Assembly (NCBI RefSeq): GCF_033118175.1
Contig: NC_083703.1
Span: 81,366,001-81,430,000, forward strand
DNA from: Dama dama
Taxonomy: Eukaryota > Chordata > Mammalia > Artiodactyla > Cervidae
Reading direction: 5' to 3'
Length of the DNA: 64,000 bases
The position numbers and the translations under genes are program-made. Under the pieces are notes generated by a model that was not told the origin of the DNA, searched no databases, and saw only the letters and a program-made list of their open reading frames with translations. Shown one piece after another: positions 11,011 to 22,400 of the stretch; within the stretch, counting starts at the first letter, position 1, and each line of letters starts with the position of its first letter.

Positions 11011-12957
11011 AGCTAAAGATGTCTCCCGAGGAATGAGAATCAGGAACCAGAAAACCACCAGAAAGTAGAAAGGATGCTTATTCTTATTAGTCTCTCTTAT
11101 TCTCCGTCTTATCATTAAGTGCCTGAGGGCTGTGCATTTTGGCTTCATTTCCTCCTTTTCACTTTCTCTGCTTCTTTTCACACCAAGAGAGACGGCCGCT
11201 GTTGCTATGGAGCGACATCATTTCTGGTTCTTTCTTTGACACTGAGCACCATTCCAGTGCCACATTAGAGGGTCTCAAGAGGGAGAATCTGGTTAGCAGA
11301 GCTTTGATGTGGGGTCCACTCCGGGACGAGTTGGCTGTTGCCCTGAGGTCAGGCTCTTACATTATAAATATGGCCACAGTGATTCGCTCCTTTGGTTACA
11401 TGAGTCTTCACAGAGAGGGGGAATATGACATATGCCATCCAGATATTCCAAGAGATTATTTTAAAATAGCCCTCTAACCCACTTTGCTCCAACCATACAC
11501 CCCCTAGGAAGGATCTTAGTGGAAAGTCTTTTTTGGACATTATTGCAGAAAGTAATGTATGCCTGTGAAATGTCTGACATCAATTAGCATACATATTAAA
11601 TGTTGATCTTATTTTCAAAAACTAATTTACAACTCTCTCACCAGCTTCTTTTCAAAAACTAATTTGGAACTGTCCAGTCAGTGATCTCCTCCAATAACAA
11701 AGCACACTTCTTGCTCATTTTATTGAATAATCAGAAAGCAATTCTCACTTATTGCTTAATGGTTGGATAATTAGACCTGAGCAATGGTGGTCTCCTCCTG
11801 TGTGTGCTTGTTGAAGTTTATAGTACTTTTCACGGGTTGACTTTTAATTAAGGAAAGCATTGAAGACCTACATTAAATTATTATGGTGGGTATCTTACTA
11901 GGGCCCCAGGGGGCAGAGAACAAAGTAGACAGGGGTGGTGGAAAGAATGGGGAGGGAGGGAGAGGTATGTCCTCAAAGTCTCAAGTCTGGGGGGTTCATT
12001 TAATAATTTAGTAATAAAGAAGCTATTACTTGAAGTTATTCTTTATTTATGCCTAGATGTGGCTTTCTTCCTTAGCTTGTTCAATGGCATTCTACAGAGT
12101 GATGAGACAGAGGGCGTCATCATCTCAGTGATATAAACATGAATTACTCACCCATTTTTCTTCTTTCAAAATACCTGGCAATATTGAATCTATGGGGGCA
12201 GTAACTAGCTTAATAGTACCCTCATAAGCTTTCCTGCAAGAGAGAAGAGATTTATGCTCACTCGTATTAGCGGCAAAAATAATGTGTCCATTCAGTCTGA
12301 TTCTTCTGGGATTAGGAAATTTCCTCCTGGACTCTGGAATGCCCATAAATCAGCATGAAGACTCAAGCACTGAGGTCACTGCAGAATTATTAGTAAAACA
12401 TAGTCTTTGATTATAACGAAACACAGACCACATGCACGTCCAGAAAATGAAGCCCCTATATTCGAGCAGTTACAAGCCCAGAGTGCAATCTCCTCGATGA
12501 CAATTTCCAAGATGAAGAGCTGAATAACTCAATGATGCACTAAATATATCGAAGATTTAGAATTGATCTATGGTCCACCGAGGCCCTTTGATTACTCACT
12601 TGTGTCAGCCTTGCTCATGAATTATGTGTCTGTGGATTCTTCATGAATATAAATCCCCATCTCTCTGGTATAGTTATATGTAGTTAGATCATTTATGTGA
12701 TGACGATTCCCATGCGCTGAAGGGAAAAGGGAGACACTTTGCAGTGTTTAAAAAACACGAAGAGTTTTCTGGCACCAAGGAAACTCTCAAGGGCCCAGAA
12801 AAGTACTATGTGCCATCCAACTCCTGCCGTCATACAGGGCGTTAACGTAAACCCTAACAGTGCCTTCATTTCAGAGTAGATTTGCCTTCCCTGCGTCATT
12901 TCTTGCTAAATTCAGGGGAAAGAAGTGGGGGTCTTAATCAAGACATTAATAGTTTGC
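11011..12957. other. About 1.9 kb unique DNA
   Basis: No recognised repeat. A CTCF-like core CCCCAGGGGGCAG lies at 11904-11916. A 20-bp-scale near-duplicate (CTTTTCAAAAACTAATTT type) occurs at about 11612-11630 and 11648-11666. Open frames here (for example 11139-11477) have no identifiable domain. Confidence 0.4.
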
Positions 12958-13094
12958 TAGGAGAAGGCAATGGCACCCCACTCCAGTACTCTTGCCTGGA
13001 AAATCCCATGGACGGAGGAGCCTGGTGGGCCGCAGTCCATGGGGTCGCAAAGAGTCGGACACGTCTGACGTGACTTAGCAGCAGCAGCAGCAGT
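12958..13094 (+). mobile_element. Bov-A monomer SINE with CAG tail
   Basis: GAGAAGGCAATGGCACCCCA to GTGACTTAGCAGCAGCAGCA. It lacks the tRNA head and ends in a (CAG)n tract. Confidence 0.88.
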
Positions 13095-13207
13095 CTTTAT
13101 GTGGAGCACCCTAGCTTATCAGGGTAGATCATTTGAGCTCCATGTTAATTATTTAGTTTCTCTTTTCTAGCTTTTTAAAAAAATGTTTTAATGAATGGAA
13201 GTGTGAA

Positions 13208-13335
13208 TTTTACTTTATTTATTTTTCAGCCACACTGCATGGCCCATGGGATCTCAGTTCCCAAACAGGGATCGGAGACTCACCCCCTGCAGAGGAAATG
13301 TGAAGTCTTAACCTTGGCCGCCAGGGGAGTCCCTC
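13208..13335 (-). mobile_element. CHR-type SINE
   Basis: T-rich start, GGCCCATGGGATCTCAGTTC, then GCCAGGGGAGTCCC. Antisense and diverged. Inverted with respect to the next copy. Confidence 0.78.
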
Positions 13336-13356
13336 TTTTCTAGTTTTGAATGATGG

Positions 13357-13475
13357 GTCTTCCCTGGCGGCCCAGTGGTTGAGACTCCATGCTTCCAGTG
13401 CACGGCGGCATGACTTCAATATGTGGGCAGGAGCTAGGATCCCACATGCCGTGCGAAATGGCCAAAAAGTAAAAG
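13357..13475 (+). mobile_element. CHR-type SINE
   Basis: GGGTCTTCCCTGGCGGCCCA, GAGACTCCATGCTTCCAGTG, GGATCCCACATGCCGTGCG, with an A-rich end. Confidence 0.8.
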
Positions 13476-13630
13476 TAAATAAAATAACGATAAGAATAAT
13501 ACAGTAATTTTAAAAAATACTTTAAAAATATTTAGAAAACGGTATTACTAAGGTATTGTAATTGGTGAGCACTTGCCAGAGAAACAGAACCAGTGGGAGG
13601 AAATTATAGATATCTGATAGATACATGGAT

Positions 13631-13949
13631 GGTTGTTGTTCAGTTGCTCAGTCGCCTCCGTCTCTTTGCAACCCCGTGGACTGCAGCACACCAGGCCCCC
13701 CTGTCCTTCACTGTCCCTGGGAGTTTGCTCAAACTCACGTCCATTGAGCTGATGATGCCATCTCATCCTCTGTCACCCCCTTCTCCCCCTCAATCTTTGC
13801 CAGCTTCAGGGTCTTTTCCAGTGAGTTGGCTCTTTGCATCAGGTGGCCAAAGTATTTGAGTTTCAGCATCAGTCCTTTCAATGAATATTCAGGGTTGATT
13901 TCCTTTAGGATTGATTGGTTTCATCTCCTTGCAGTCTAAGGGACTCTCA
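13631..13949 (-). mobile_element. BovB LINE 3' end with 12-bp TSD
   Basis: GTTGTTGTTCAGTTGCTCAG through GGACTCTCAA. Direct repeats AGATACATGGAT at 13619-13630 and 13950-13961 define a 5'-truncated insertion of about 319 bp. Confidence 0.93.
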
Positions 13950-13961
13950 AGATACATGGAT

Positions 13962-14384
13962 ACATCATAGACAGACAGGTAGGGACTTATTTTGAGAAAT
14001 TGGCTTTCATGATTATGAAGCCTGTCAAGTCTGAAATCTGTACGGCAGGCCAGCAAACTGGAAATTCTAAGCTGATGTCTTGAGCCCTGAGGCAGAAATT
14101 CTTCTGCAGAGAAACTTCAGCTTGTTCTTAACTTTTCATCTGGGTGAGGTCCACCTAAATGATCAAAGGTAATGTTCTTTACTGGAAGTCAGCTGATCAG
14201 GAATGTCAATCACATCTATAGAATACCTTCCTAGCAACACTTAGATTAATCTTTCATTGAATAACTGGGAACTATAGTACAGCCAAATTGACACATAAAG
14301 CTAACCACCACAGGATATTTTGGTTGTGAGTTACAAGACAACTAATAAAACTGTCTTCGTAATAATGGTTAATGTACACTGAGG
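13962..14384. other. Unique DNA
   Basis: Nothing recognised. Confidence 0.35.
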
Positions 14385-14520
14385 TTAGTTACATGGCAGG
14401 TAGTGTTCTGAGGCCTGTATATGTCACCTCATCCCAAGGTTTTGCAGTTGGTGATGGCAGAGACGGGATTTGAAATTAACTACCTGACTCTAGAGGTTGG
14501 ACTTTGAACTGCTCAGCTAT
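14385..14520 (-). mobile_element. MIR SINE
   Basis: CATGGCAGGTAGTGTTCTGA, GGTTTTGCAGTTGGTGATGG, CAGAGACGGGATTTGAA and TGACTCTAGAGGTTG follow antisense MIR. Confidence 0.65.
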
Positions 14521-14564
14521 ATGGACTCCAAATACTGTTTCAGAAGAGCACTTGTTGAATCATG

Positions 14565-14790
14565 TATCTGGATGGGGTAAGGACAGCTCTGGCTTCAGGT
14601 GTGGCTGGATTCAGGGCCCAGAGAATGTGATTGGATCTTCACCTTTTTGTCCATATACTTGGGCTTCCTTCTCAGGAAGGTCTTCTTCGAGTGACAGCTC
14701 CCTGGTTGTGTTTTCTGAGCTCAGTAGCTTCAGGGAGAGGAGAGAAAAGAAGAACTTCCCTTTCTCAGCAGTTCGGACAGGAGTTCTGGG
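14565..14790. mobile_element. Old interspersed repeat, family not assigned
   Basis: TCTGGCTTCAGGTGTGGCTG, ATTCAGGGCCCAGAGAATGT and TTGGGCTTCCTTCTCAGGAA follow a familiar dispersed mammalian repeat that I cannot name with confidence. Confidence 0.35.
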
Positions 14791-14839
14791 CTCAGATCTG
14801 AGATCCTCGCTTAGGCCATGCACTCAGTCTTCCGCCGAT

Positions 14840-15507
14840 CCACACGTTCAGGAGAGTGGGATAGCGCACTGGGGCACCAGGGCCTGGGCCTTGTCCTCGT
14901 GGGAGGCGGGGGAGTGCGGGAGAGCTGATTCCTCAGGACAGATCTGGGAGTCAGAGACGGAAGAGGAGACGGTGCTGGGCAGGCAGGGAAACACAGGCGC
15001 CCCTCTGATTTCTGCTCTCTACACTCACGGCGCCTCCCTCCTGTCTCCACCTCTCTTGGCGTGTCTCTGAAGAGCCTGCTCCGTCTGAGCCCAGGTCTTT
15101 CGCCAGCCCCCACCCCCTCGTCCCCTCCGGCGGTCTTCTGTCCTCGGCACTTCGGTCTCGCGTCGAGCTGCGCCTTCTGAGAGCCCTGCGTTTGCTCCTG
15201 CTGTTTCCCCACCAAGAATGACTTTCCCGACACAGCGCCTTCTTTCTGCAAACGCTGACTTGCGCTTCACCTCTTCAGTGACGCCTCCACCACGCTTGCT
15301 TTGATCAGCGGAGTCACCCCTTCCTTATTTATTCAGAAGCTCCTGCTACGTGCCATGACCTGGAGGGAGATTTGGACTCTGGCGGATCGGGGAGCCTGGA
15401 CCCCTCTCCTCGTGGAGCCCGGCTCTCCTTGCCGCGGGATCGGGAGAAGGGGGTCTGTGCTCGGCCGTCTTCCCTCACTAGCGCGCGCAGCGCAGCCCCA
15501 ACAGGGG
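14840..15507. other. CpG-rich unique stretch
   Basis: GC-rich with frequent CpG, especially 15100-15300 and 15400-15507 (CTAGCGCGCGCAGCGCAGCC). No recognised repeat until the MIR at 15508. Open frames on both strands are overlapping and shadow-like, as expected of GC-rich DNA. Confidence 0.45.
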
Positions 15508-15645
15508 CCGAGACACCGGGTCCGGAGGCAGACAGCCCGGGATTCCGGCCCGTTCTGCCGCGTGAGCTTGGGTGCATTGACGGACTTCTCCGTGCTTCCC
15601 TGTTTTGTCTCTGCAGTGGGGATAACAATTCCTATCTCTTTTTAA
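15508..15645 (+). mobile_element. MIR SINE
   Basis: GGAGGCAGACAGCCCGGGAT, TGCCGCGTGAGCTTGGG and TCTGCAGTGGGGATAACAAT match the MIR core in order. Unusually CpG-rich for a MIR. Confidence 0.72.
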
Positions 15646-15790
15646 AAAAAATATGTACTTATTTATTTAACTGCATTGGATCTTAGCTGCTGTGGCATAT
15701 GGGATCACGTTCCCTGACCAGGGATCGAATCCGGGCCCCCTGCATTGGGCGTGCCGGGTCTTAGCCGCTGGACCACCAAGGAAGTCCCAG
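15646..15790 (-). mobile_element. CHR-type SINE
   Basis: Poly-T-like start, TTGGATCTTAGCTGCTGTGG, CCAGGGATCGAATCCGGGCC and ACCACCAAGGAAGTCCC. Confidence 0.88.
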
Positions 15791-16619
15791 TGACTCCTAT
15801 CTTGTTGGATGGCTTTCGGTACTCAGTAAGGCAATGGATATAAAGTGAGTGTCGCTGCCTCAGATCACAAGCTCTCAAAGTAATGACAGCTCTACTGTAG
15901 TCATGTTCCGTCTGTGTGTCCGCGAACGCCTGGTCACATCAACCACGCACTGTCATGGTGCCACTTCCCTGGAGGTGGGAAGGAATCGGATGCCCCGGCA
16001 TCATGGGCTCTTCCAAAGTGGAAGTCCTGAATTTTAACACAAAGCTAAAAAAAAACATAAAAGGTTATAATAAAGTTATACTATCAAGGCATTAACTCTT
16101 ATCCCCATAAATCAACTTCTTTAACAGAAGTTGATTGCTGTTTAGGTGGGTTAGATGGGAAGTCTCAGAGTACTTCCCCAACCAAATCCACTCCTTAGAA
16201 CAAGCTTTCCTTCATTAATGGAGACAGGATTCGTGGTTCCCTTTGAGACTAGGTAAGGCAGTGAGTTTAATATTTTCTCCCTCAAGCAATGTGGTGATGG
16301 ATGGAATGTTTAACTGCCTTCTCATATTATCGGCCCATCCACTGAGGACATAGCACCATCCTTTTAATATGATTTCCCACTAAATGATGCATGTTGCCCA
16401 ACATCTGGAGACTTGGATTCAAACCCAAGCCCGAGTTACAAATGCAAGTGGATTTAATTGCCTCTATTTAGCCCTTATCAGCAAACTCAAGAAGAGTTGA
16501 CACAGCCTCGGGGCAGGGCTTGGGGGAAGGCTGAGGTGTCTCCAGTTGCGGACACAGGGGAGACTTGAGAAGAGGAGCTTGAGAGCTGAGGAGAGAGAAG
16601 AACTTGCTTGTGCATCAGG
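15791..16619. other. Unique DNA
   Basis: No repeat family or gene recognised. A short inverted repeat, AATCAACTTCT / AGAAGTTGATT, lies at about 16111-16136 and could form a small hairpin. Confidence 0.35.
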
Positions 16620-16950
16620 AGATGAATGCAGAGATGTTCACTGCTGGCATTTATCAGAGCTGGAAAAGGGACACAAGCTCATTTTCCATCAACAAGGGGG
16701 CTGATAAATAAACTGCAGTTCATTCATGCAGGGGAATGAATGGCAGATCTGCATGAGGTCTGCAGTTATAATAAGGATAAATTTCGATGACATAGTATTG
16801 AGCCCAAAAAAAGGTCTACCATTTATCTATATTTTTAAAGAACAGGAAACCATATTATATACCACTTCAGAATACATTATAAGGACATACATAGATATTG
16901 TGTGCATATATACATACATTTGTGTCTATTTGTGAGTATATAAATGTGTA

Positions 16951-17168
16951 TGTGTGTGCTCAGTTGCTCATTCATGTCTGACTCTTTGCAACCTTACGGA
17001 CTGTAGCCCGCCAGGCTCCTCTGTCCATGGAATTTTCAGGCAAGAATACTGGAGCAGGTTGCCATTTCCTCCTCCAGGGGATCTTCCTGACCCAGGGATC
17101 GAACCTGTGTCTCCTGGGTCTCCCGTATTGTGGAGGATTCTCTACTGCTGCACTACCAGGGAAGCCCC
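16951..17168 (-). mobile_element. Bov-tA SINE
   Basis: GTGTGCTCAGTTGCTCATTC to GCACTACCAGGGAAGCCC, inserted in the L1M. A (GT)n tract follows at the head side. Confidence 0.93.
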
Positions 17169-17195
17169 GTATGTGTGTGTGTGTGTGTGTGTATA
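17169..17195. repeat. (GT)n microsatellite
   Basis: About 11 consecutive GT units next to the Bov-tA head. Confidence 0.85.
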
Positions 17196-17400
17196 CGTAT
17201 ATAGATATACACGTAAAAGTCTAAAAATATATATAGTAATCATTTCAGGAAAGAAGCAGAGGGAAGATATAAGAAATAAGGCTTAAGTCAAATTTGCAAT
17301 TTATTTTTTTAAAAGAGGAAGACAAAAAGAGTTAGAGAAAATATAAAAGCCTGTTAACTATGATTAAATCTTGGCAGTATGTGTAGTGTTGCAAGATTAT

Positions 17401-17834
17401 TTTCTGAATGCCTAACATGATTATTATTAAAACTTTACAGGAAAGAGCAGAAATTTGCAAGAGAATTTTGTGAATATTGGGAGACTGACAGTGACCATCA
17501 TTTCAGAACTTCAGATAAGTGAACAATTTACTCACCAACTTAATAATAATTGCAGTCATAGCATGAAAGAATACTCTGTAAACTATTGAATTTTACATCA
17601 GCCATAAAAATAATTTCTGCCCCAGCAGGGATTAGAAATTAGGAGTAATCATAAAGAAAAGCAGCTGGTGATTCTAAAATACCTCATCGCTTCTGTGTTT
17701 AGTCAGAAGGCCCGGTCAGAGGGGGATGTCCTTAAATTCAGAGTCTTTTTGACACCCCCCTTTTTTACCCCTGCTTCAAAGTCCTGCTGGCAAATGCATT
17801 TCTAAATCTTGATGTTCCTCAGAATGGTTTGTAC
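17401..17834. other. Unique AT-rich DNA
   Basis: Nothing recognised. Confidence 0.35.
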
Positions 17835-17905
17835 TCCTAGTATCTTAGTTAGTGAGGGCTGCCATAATAAAGTACTGCAAACTGGGTGGCTTAAACAACA
17901 GAAAT
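17835..17905 (-). mobile_element. MLT1 LTR end fragment
   Basis: GTGAGGGCTGCCATAATAAA and ACTGGGTGGCTTAAACAACA followed by GAAATTTATT are the antisense 3' end of MLT1. Confidence 0.8.
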
Positions 17906-18045
17906 TTATTTTCATTAACTATTTCATTTCAATTTTTTAAAAAAGCTTCTCTTAGGATGCGACTTTCGTTTTCCTTTCATAGCGGTGATTCAAAATATCC
18001 CTCATAAATAAACCAGTAGTTATTTTAAATGACTCATGATGTTCT

Positions 18046-18475
18046 GTGATGGTAAATTTTATGGGTCACGTTAACTGGGCCAAGGGGTGCCCAGATATTT
18101 GGTCAAACACTATTCTGGTGTGTCTGTGAGGGTGTTTTGGCTGGAGATTAACATTTGAGTTGATATGCTGAGTAAAGCCTATGGCCCTCGGCAATATGGA
18201 TGGACCCCATCAATCTGTTAGAGGCCTGGATAGAACAGAAAAGCAAAAGAGAATTCTCTCTGACTGCCTGACTCTCTAGAGCTGGTGCGTCAGCCTTCTC
18301 TTGCCTTTGGACCCAGGCTGCAGAGCACACCGTCAGCTTCCATGGCTGTAAGCAAGGCCTCAGGACTTGAGCTGGAGCCGTCATCAGCTGCCTGGGGCCT
18401 CCAGCGTGTGGGCTCCCCAGCCTCCATAACTGTGAGTCACTTCCTTATGATGTAGATATTATGTATAATAATCCT
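18046..18475 (+). mobile_element. ERVL-type LTR (MLT2-like)
   Basis: Begins TGTGATGGTAAATTTTATGG, then CCAAGGGGTGCCCAGATATT, GTGTGTCTGTGAGGGTGTTT and GGCCTGGATAGAACAGAAAA, and ends with CAGCCTCCATAACTGTGAG. The order fits an MLT2-type LTR. No internal viral genes are present. Confidence 0.65.
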
Positions 18476-18737
18476 CAGGATAGAGAGGTAAGATGGATCT
18501 CCTGTTGATTCTGTTTCTCCAGGAACTCAGACCTTCCATCCTGCAATATTATCATGAGAATAATTTCTAAAATGCTGTTGTCTTTGTTGCACATGACTAG
18601 GATGCTTATTTAAAAAACAAGGAAATGTAGAAAAGCAGAAGAAAAAATAAAAATTACTTATGTTTCCACCTTCACAGAGCAATCAGACTGAACATTTTAG
18701 GGTGTACCTGTCCAGTGGTTCCTTTCTATCATCTATT
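18476..18737. other. Unassigned, AT-rich
   Basis: Nothing named. Part may be L1-like (A-rich stretch at 18610-18655). Confidence 0.3.
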
Positions 18738-19158
18738 CATCGGTAACGTGTTGAATATTGTCCCCCACCAGATTCACGTCCACTGGAACCTCAGATGGGA
18801 TCTTACCTGGACACAGTCTTTGCAGAGGACTTCATTATTTAAGATGAGGTCGTTCTTGAAGATCAGCCCCAAGTTCCATGCATGATGTCCTTAGAAGATG
18901 AGGAGAAGGCACGCAGAGAGAATGCTGTTGAACACGGAGGCAGAGACTGGACTAGGGCACCTACAAACTGAGGACCAACCACGGTTGCCAAGGCAACCAC
19001 CAGAAGCCAGGACAGAAGCAAGAGATTCTTCCTCAGGGCTTCCAGAAGAAACCGGCCCTGCCGACACCTGGCTTCATAATTCTGGCTTCCAGAAATTCGA
19101 GCCAATACGTTTCTGTTGTTTTAAATCCACCCATTTTGCAGTAATTTATTATGGCTGT
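18738..19158 (+). mobile_element. MLT1 LTR
   Basis: CCCACCAGATTCACGTCCAC, GATGTCCTTAGAAGATGAGG, GAAACCGGCCCTGCCGACAC and TTTCTGTTGTTTTAAATCCA are diagnostic of MLT1 in sense orientation. Confidence 0.85.
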
Positions 19159-19159
19159 C

Positions 19160-19368
19160 GGGCTTCCCTGGGGGCTCAGTGGTGAAAAATCTGCCTGCAA
19201 AGCGGGAGACCCCAGTTCAGTCCCTGGTCAGGAAGATCCCCTGGAGGAGGGCATGGCCACCCACTCCAGTGTTCTTGCCTGGAGAATCTCGTGGACAGAG
19301 GGGCCTGGCAGGCTACAGTCCATGGGGTTGCAAAGAGTCGGATACGACTAAGGGAACTGAACATGCGC
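19160..19368 (+). mobile_element. Bov-tA SINE
   Basis: GGGCTTCCCTGGGGGCTCAG to AAAGAGTCGGATACGACTAA. Full length, directly after the MLT1 end. Confidence 0.94.
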
Positions 19369-19439
19369 ACATTATGGCAGCTACAGGAAATTGTCCATAC
19401 TCATAGGCTTGAAAAATGAGAATGAGATTATATTGTATA

Positions 19440-19655
19440 GGGCTTCCCAGGTGGCAGAGTGGTAAAGAATCTGCCTGCCAATGCAGGAGCAGCAGGAGAT
19501 GCGGATTTGATCCCTGGGTCGGGAAAATCCCCTGGAGGAGGAAATGGCAACCCACTCCAGTATTCTTGCCTGGGAAATGCCATGGACAGAGGAGCCTGGC
19601 GAGATACAGTCCATGGGGTCCAAGAGTCGAATGTGACTTAGCGTGTGCATGCACA
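19440..19655 (+). mobile_element. Bov-tA SINE
   Basis: GGGCTTCCCAGGTGGCAGAG to ATGTGACTTAGCGTG. A second copy in the same orientation about 70 bp downstream, with a short CA-rich tail. Confidence 0.94.
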
Positions 19656-19669
19656 TACACACACACTGT

Positions 19670-20110
19670 TTTGTAGCTTATTTATTTTAATTGAAATATT
19701 TGAATCATATTTGTATGTTATTTAATATTCTTCTGTAGTGTTATTTTTTTATTTCATTTCTTTTATGGGTGTACACTATTTTATTTATTAGTCTCCTATT
19801 ATGCTTTTGAACTGCTAGGTTTTCCCCAGATTTTCATTATTAAATATATTGTGCTCATGTATCTTCTCATGGCTAAATATTTGATTTAAATATTCATATA
19901 TTTCCCTTAGAATAAAGTCTTAGGTGTTAGATTCTCATAAGAACTAAGTAGGCAGGGACCTTGTCTGTCTTGTTCCCTGCCACTATCCATCAAATAGTCC
20001 TAGACATATAATAAGAAAATTGCCCATTTGTTTAGACCTGCTGGGCAAAATAAAATTGAAAGGCTTTGTTCATTTTTACAGCTTTGGGAATATATTGCCA
20101 AACTGTATAT
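19670..20110 (-). mobile_element. L1-like AT-rich remnant with an L2/MIR tail
   Basis: The AT-rich segment with GAACTGCTAGGTTTTCCCCA and GGGAATATATTGCCAAACTG resembles antisense L1M 3' DNA. GGCAGGGACCTTGTCTGTCT at about 19953 is a typical sense L2 3' tail inserted in it. Confidence 0.45.
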
Positions 20111-20734
20111 CAGATAATTTTTCAGGTGTCAAACTAAAGGAATAATGTTTTTCCTGGGTGAACTCATGCAGTCTGACTCTACTGATTAGATTTGTTCTAC
20201 CCTAAAGTCTTCTTTTATGCAATCATTACTTATGAATCCGGAAGTAGTTTCATATACAAACTTCCTGATTTAGTTATTTTAGGCTATCCATGATGCCATC
20301 AATTTTTGAAATTGTGTATTTTCTCCTCTGGCACAAACCATACCTCATACTGTTCAATTAACCCAAATTTAGAATGTAGGCCCAGGAGATGGAGATTACT
20401 CAACAATTTGGCACTTATTTTGATTTGAGTCATACTTATACTTTAGAAGTGATGATTATGGATCATGATTCAATGAATACTTCCGTATGTTATCAGAAAT
20501 ATTAGTAAGAAAGGCGAGGAAATGTGTAGTAATAAAGATGAATTCATCACCAACTATTGAAAACTATTTTCAATGATTTTCATTCTTTTTTCCCAAAATA
20601 GCAGATGGCTTAATTCTTTCAACCAGCTGCTAAGAAAAGAAATATTTGAATGATAAGGAGCATAAAATTGTTTCCCCTTGTAACACATACAACAACAAAG
20701 TCTTTAGTGCACATATAGATATGCTTATATAGAT
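20111..20734. other. Unique AT-rich DNA
   Basis: Nothing recognised. Confidence 0.35.
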
Positions 20735-20749
20735 AGATGTGTGTGTGTA

Positions 20750-20781
<32 letters not shown>

Positions 20782-20782
20782 A
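20735..20782. repeat. (GT)n/(AT)n compound microsatellite
   Basis: A short GT run passes into an AT run and then ATATATAT again, about 45 bp. Confidence 0.85.
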
Positions 20783-20868
20783 TAAATGATCAGATTAAAA
20801 AAAATAAAACCCAGTCAGCAAAGCCGAAGTCTGGACAAAATTATTGTATAAATTTTAGTGGTTGATCT

Positions 20869-20890
20869 ATGAATATATATATATATATAT
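20869..20890. repeat. (AT)n microsatellite
   Basis: Nine to ten AT units directly before a Bov-tA head. Confidence 0.85.
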
Positions 20891-21095
20891 GCCTTTCAGG
20901 CGGCACTTGTGGTAAAGAACCCACCTGCCAATGCAGGAGATGCAAGAGACAGGAGTTCAATCCCTGGGTTGAGGAAGGTGTGGAAACCCACTCCAGTGTT
21001 CTTGCCTGGAGAATCTCATGGACAGAGGAGCCTGGCGAGCTGTGGTCAATAGGGTCACATAGCGTAGGACACTACTGAGACGACTTAGCATGCAC
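20891..21095 (+). mobile_element. Bov-tA SINE
   Basis: GCCTTTCAGGCGGCACTTGT to GACGACTTAGCATGC. Head diverged, body intact, tail CA/GT-rich. Confidence 0.9.
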
Positions 21096-21371
21096 ACACA
21101 CGTGCATATACATGTGCATATGTGTGTATGTATGTATATGACATTTAGCAATATACTCAGAATCAATTCTTACCACTTCACATGAAATATAGAAGCCATA
21201 TGGGTCCCTGCACCCTCCCCATTTTATGTTTTCATTGCTTTATGTATAGAATTCATATACATTGAAAACTCTATCAGTGTTATAATTTTTGATTTCATCA
21301 TTCAAACATGATTTAAAGAGCTTGAGAGGGAAAGAATAGTCATAGCAGACCATATTACCGTTTCTGTTTCT
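21096..21371. other. Unique DNA
   Basis: GT/AT-rich start, then nothing recognised. Confidence 0.3.
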
Positions 21372-21493
21372 TTTTATTCAAGAACACATTTATTTTATTT
21401 TTTTCATTTGGCCATGCTGCTCAGCTTGAGGAATCTTAGTTCCCTGGCAGTGATGGTGCTGAGTCCCTTCACTGGACCACCAGGGAATTCCCA
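21372..21493 (-). mobile_element. CHR-type SINE
   Basis: TTTGGCCATGCTGCTCAGCT, GAATCTTAGTTCCCTGGCAG and CCACCAGGGAATTCCC. Confidence 0.85.
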
Positions 21494-21785
21494 CAAAAAT
21501 GCATTTTAAATAGAAGTTAGAAGTTAGGGAGTGGTTAATAGAGGTACCCCTCAAATGATCTGGAGCAAGCATTAAAAGCTTGCATCACTGAGGGCTTTTA
21601 GGTGCAAGCAACAGAAATCTTCACTTACTTGTTTTAGCAGGGAAGGATTTACTAGAAGATTTTGGGGAGCTCGCAGTTTCCCTGGAAGGGGCAAAAGACA
21701 AGCTCGGAGATTATGCAGCCACAAACAACGCCCCAAACTAGTCCCTTGGAGACATAGCTCTGATAGCTGTTTGGGCAGAGATGCG
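21494..21785. other. Unassigned, possibly an old dispersed repeat
   Basis: GGTGCAAGCAACAGAAATCT and GGAAGGATTTACTAGAAGAT resemble an old dispersed repeat that I cannot name. Confidence 0.3.
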
Positions 21786-22003
21786 CGTGTGCTCAGTCGC
21801 TCAAAAAGCGTCTGGCTCTTTTTGACTTTAAGGACTGTAGCCCCTCAGGCTCCTTTGTCCATGGAATTTTCCAGGCAAGAATACTGAAGTGGGTTGCCAT
21901 TTCCTTCTCCGGGGGTTTTCCCGATCTGGGGATCAAACCCATGTGTCCTGTGTCTCCTGCGTTGGCAGGCATGTTTTTTTACCACTGAGCCACCTGGGAA
22001 GCC
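21786..22003 (-). mobile_element. Bov-tA SINE
   Basis: GTGTGCTCAGTCGCTCAAAA to GAGCCACCTGGGAAGCC. Antisense, full length. Confidence 0.93.
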
Positions 22004-22057
22004 TTTGGGCAGGGATACATGGTTTATACACCGTGTCACCGCTGCAGCCCCGGGTGG

Positions 22058-22400
22058 CCGTTGCTGTTCAGCTGCTAAGCCTTGTCCAGCTCTTTGTGAC
22101 CTCATGGACTGCAGCACGCCAGACTTCCCTGTCCTTCACTGTCTCCTGGAGCTTGCTCAAACTCATGTCGAGTCAGTGATGTCATCCAACCATCTCATCC
22201 TCTGTCTTCTCCTTCTCCTCTTGCCCTCAGTCTTTCCCAACATCAGGGTCTTTTCCAATGAGTCACCTCTTCACATCAGGTGGCCAAAGTATTGGAGCTT
22301 CAGCTTCAACATCAGTCCTTCCAATGGATAGTCGGGGTTGGTTTCTTTTAGGATTGACTGGTTTGATCTTTTTGCTGTCCAAGGGACTCTGAAGAGTTGC
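22058..22400 (-). mobile_element. BovB LINE 3' end
   Basis: GTTGCTGTTCAGCTGCTAAG through CATCAGGTGGCCAAAGTATT to GGGACTCTGAAGAG. A 5'-truncated antisense copy. Confidence 0.92.

Larger units (their letters stand above)
16620..17400 (+). mobile_element. L1M LINE 3' UTR, split by a SINE
   Basis: TTCACTGCTGGCATTTATCA, GGGGGCTGATAAATAAACTG and TTCATTCATGCAGGGGAATG match the sense 3' UTR of an old L1. It resumes after 17195 with AAGTCTAAAAATATATATAG. Confidence 0.6.

Noticed and set aside
18046..18475. Possible endogenous retrovirus
   Set aside because: Only solo LTR-type sequence is present. No gag, pol or env frame was seen next to it or elsewhere in the window.
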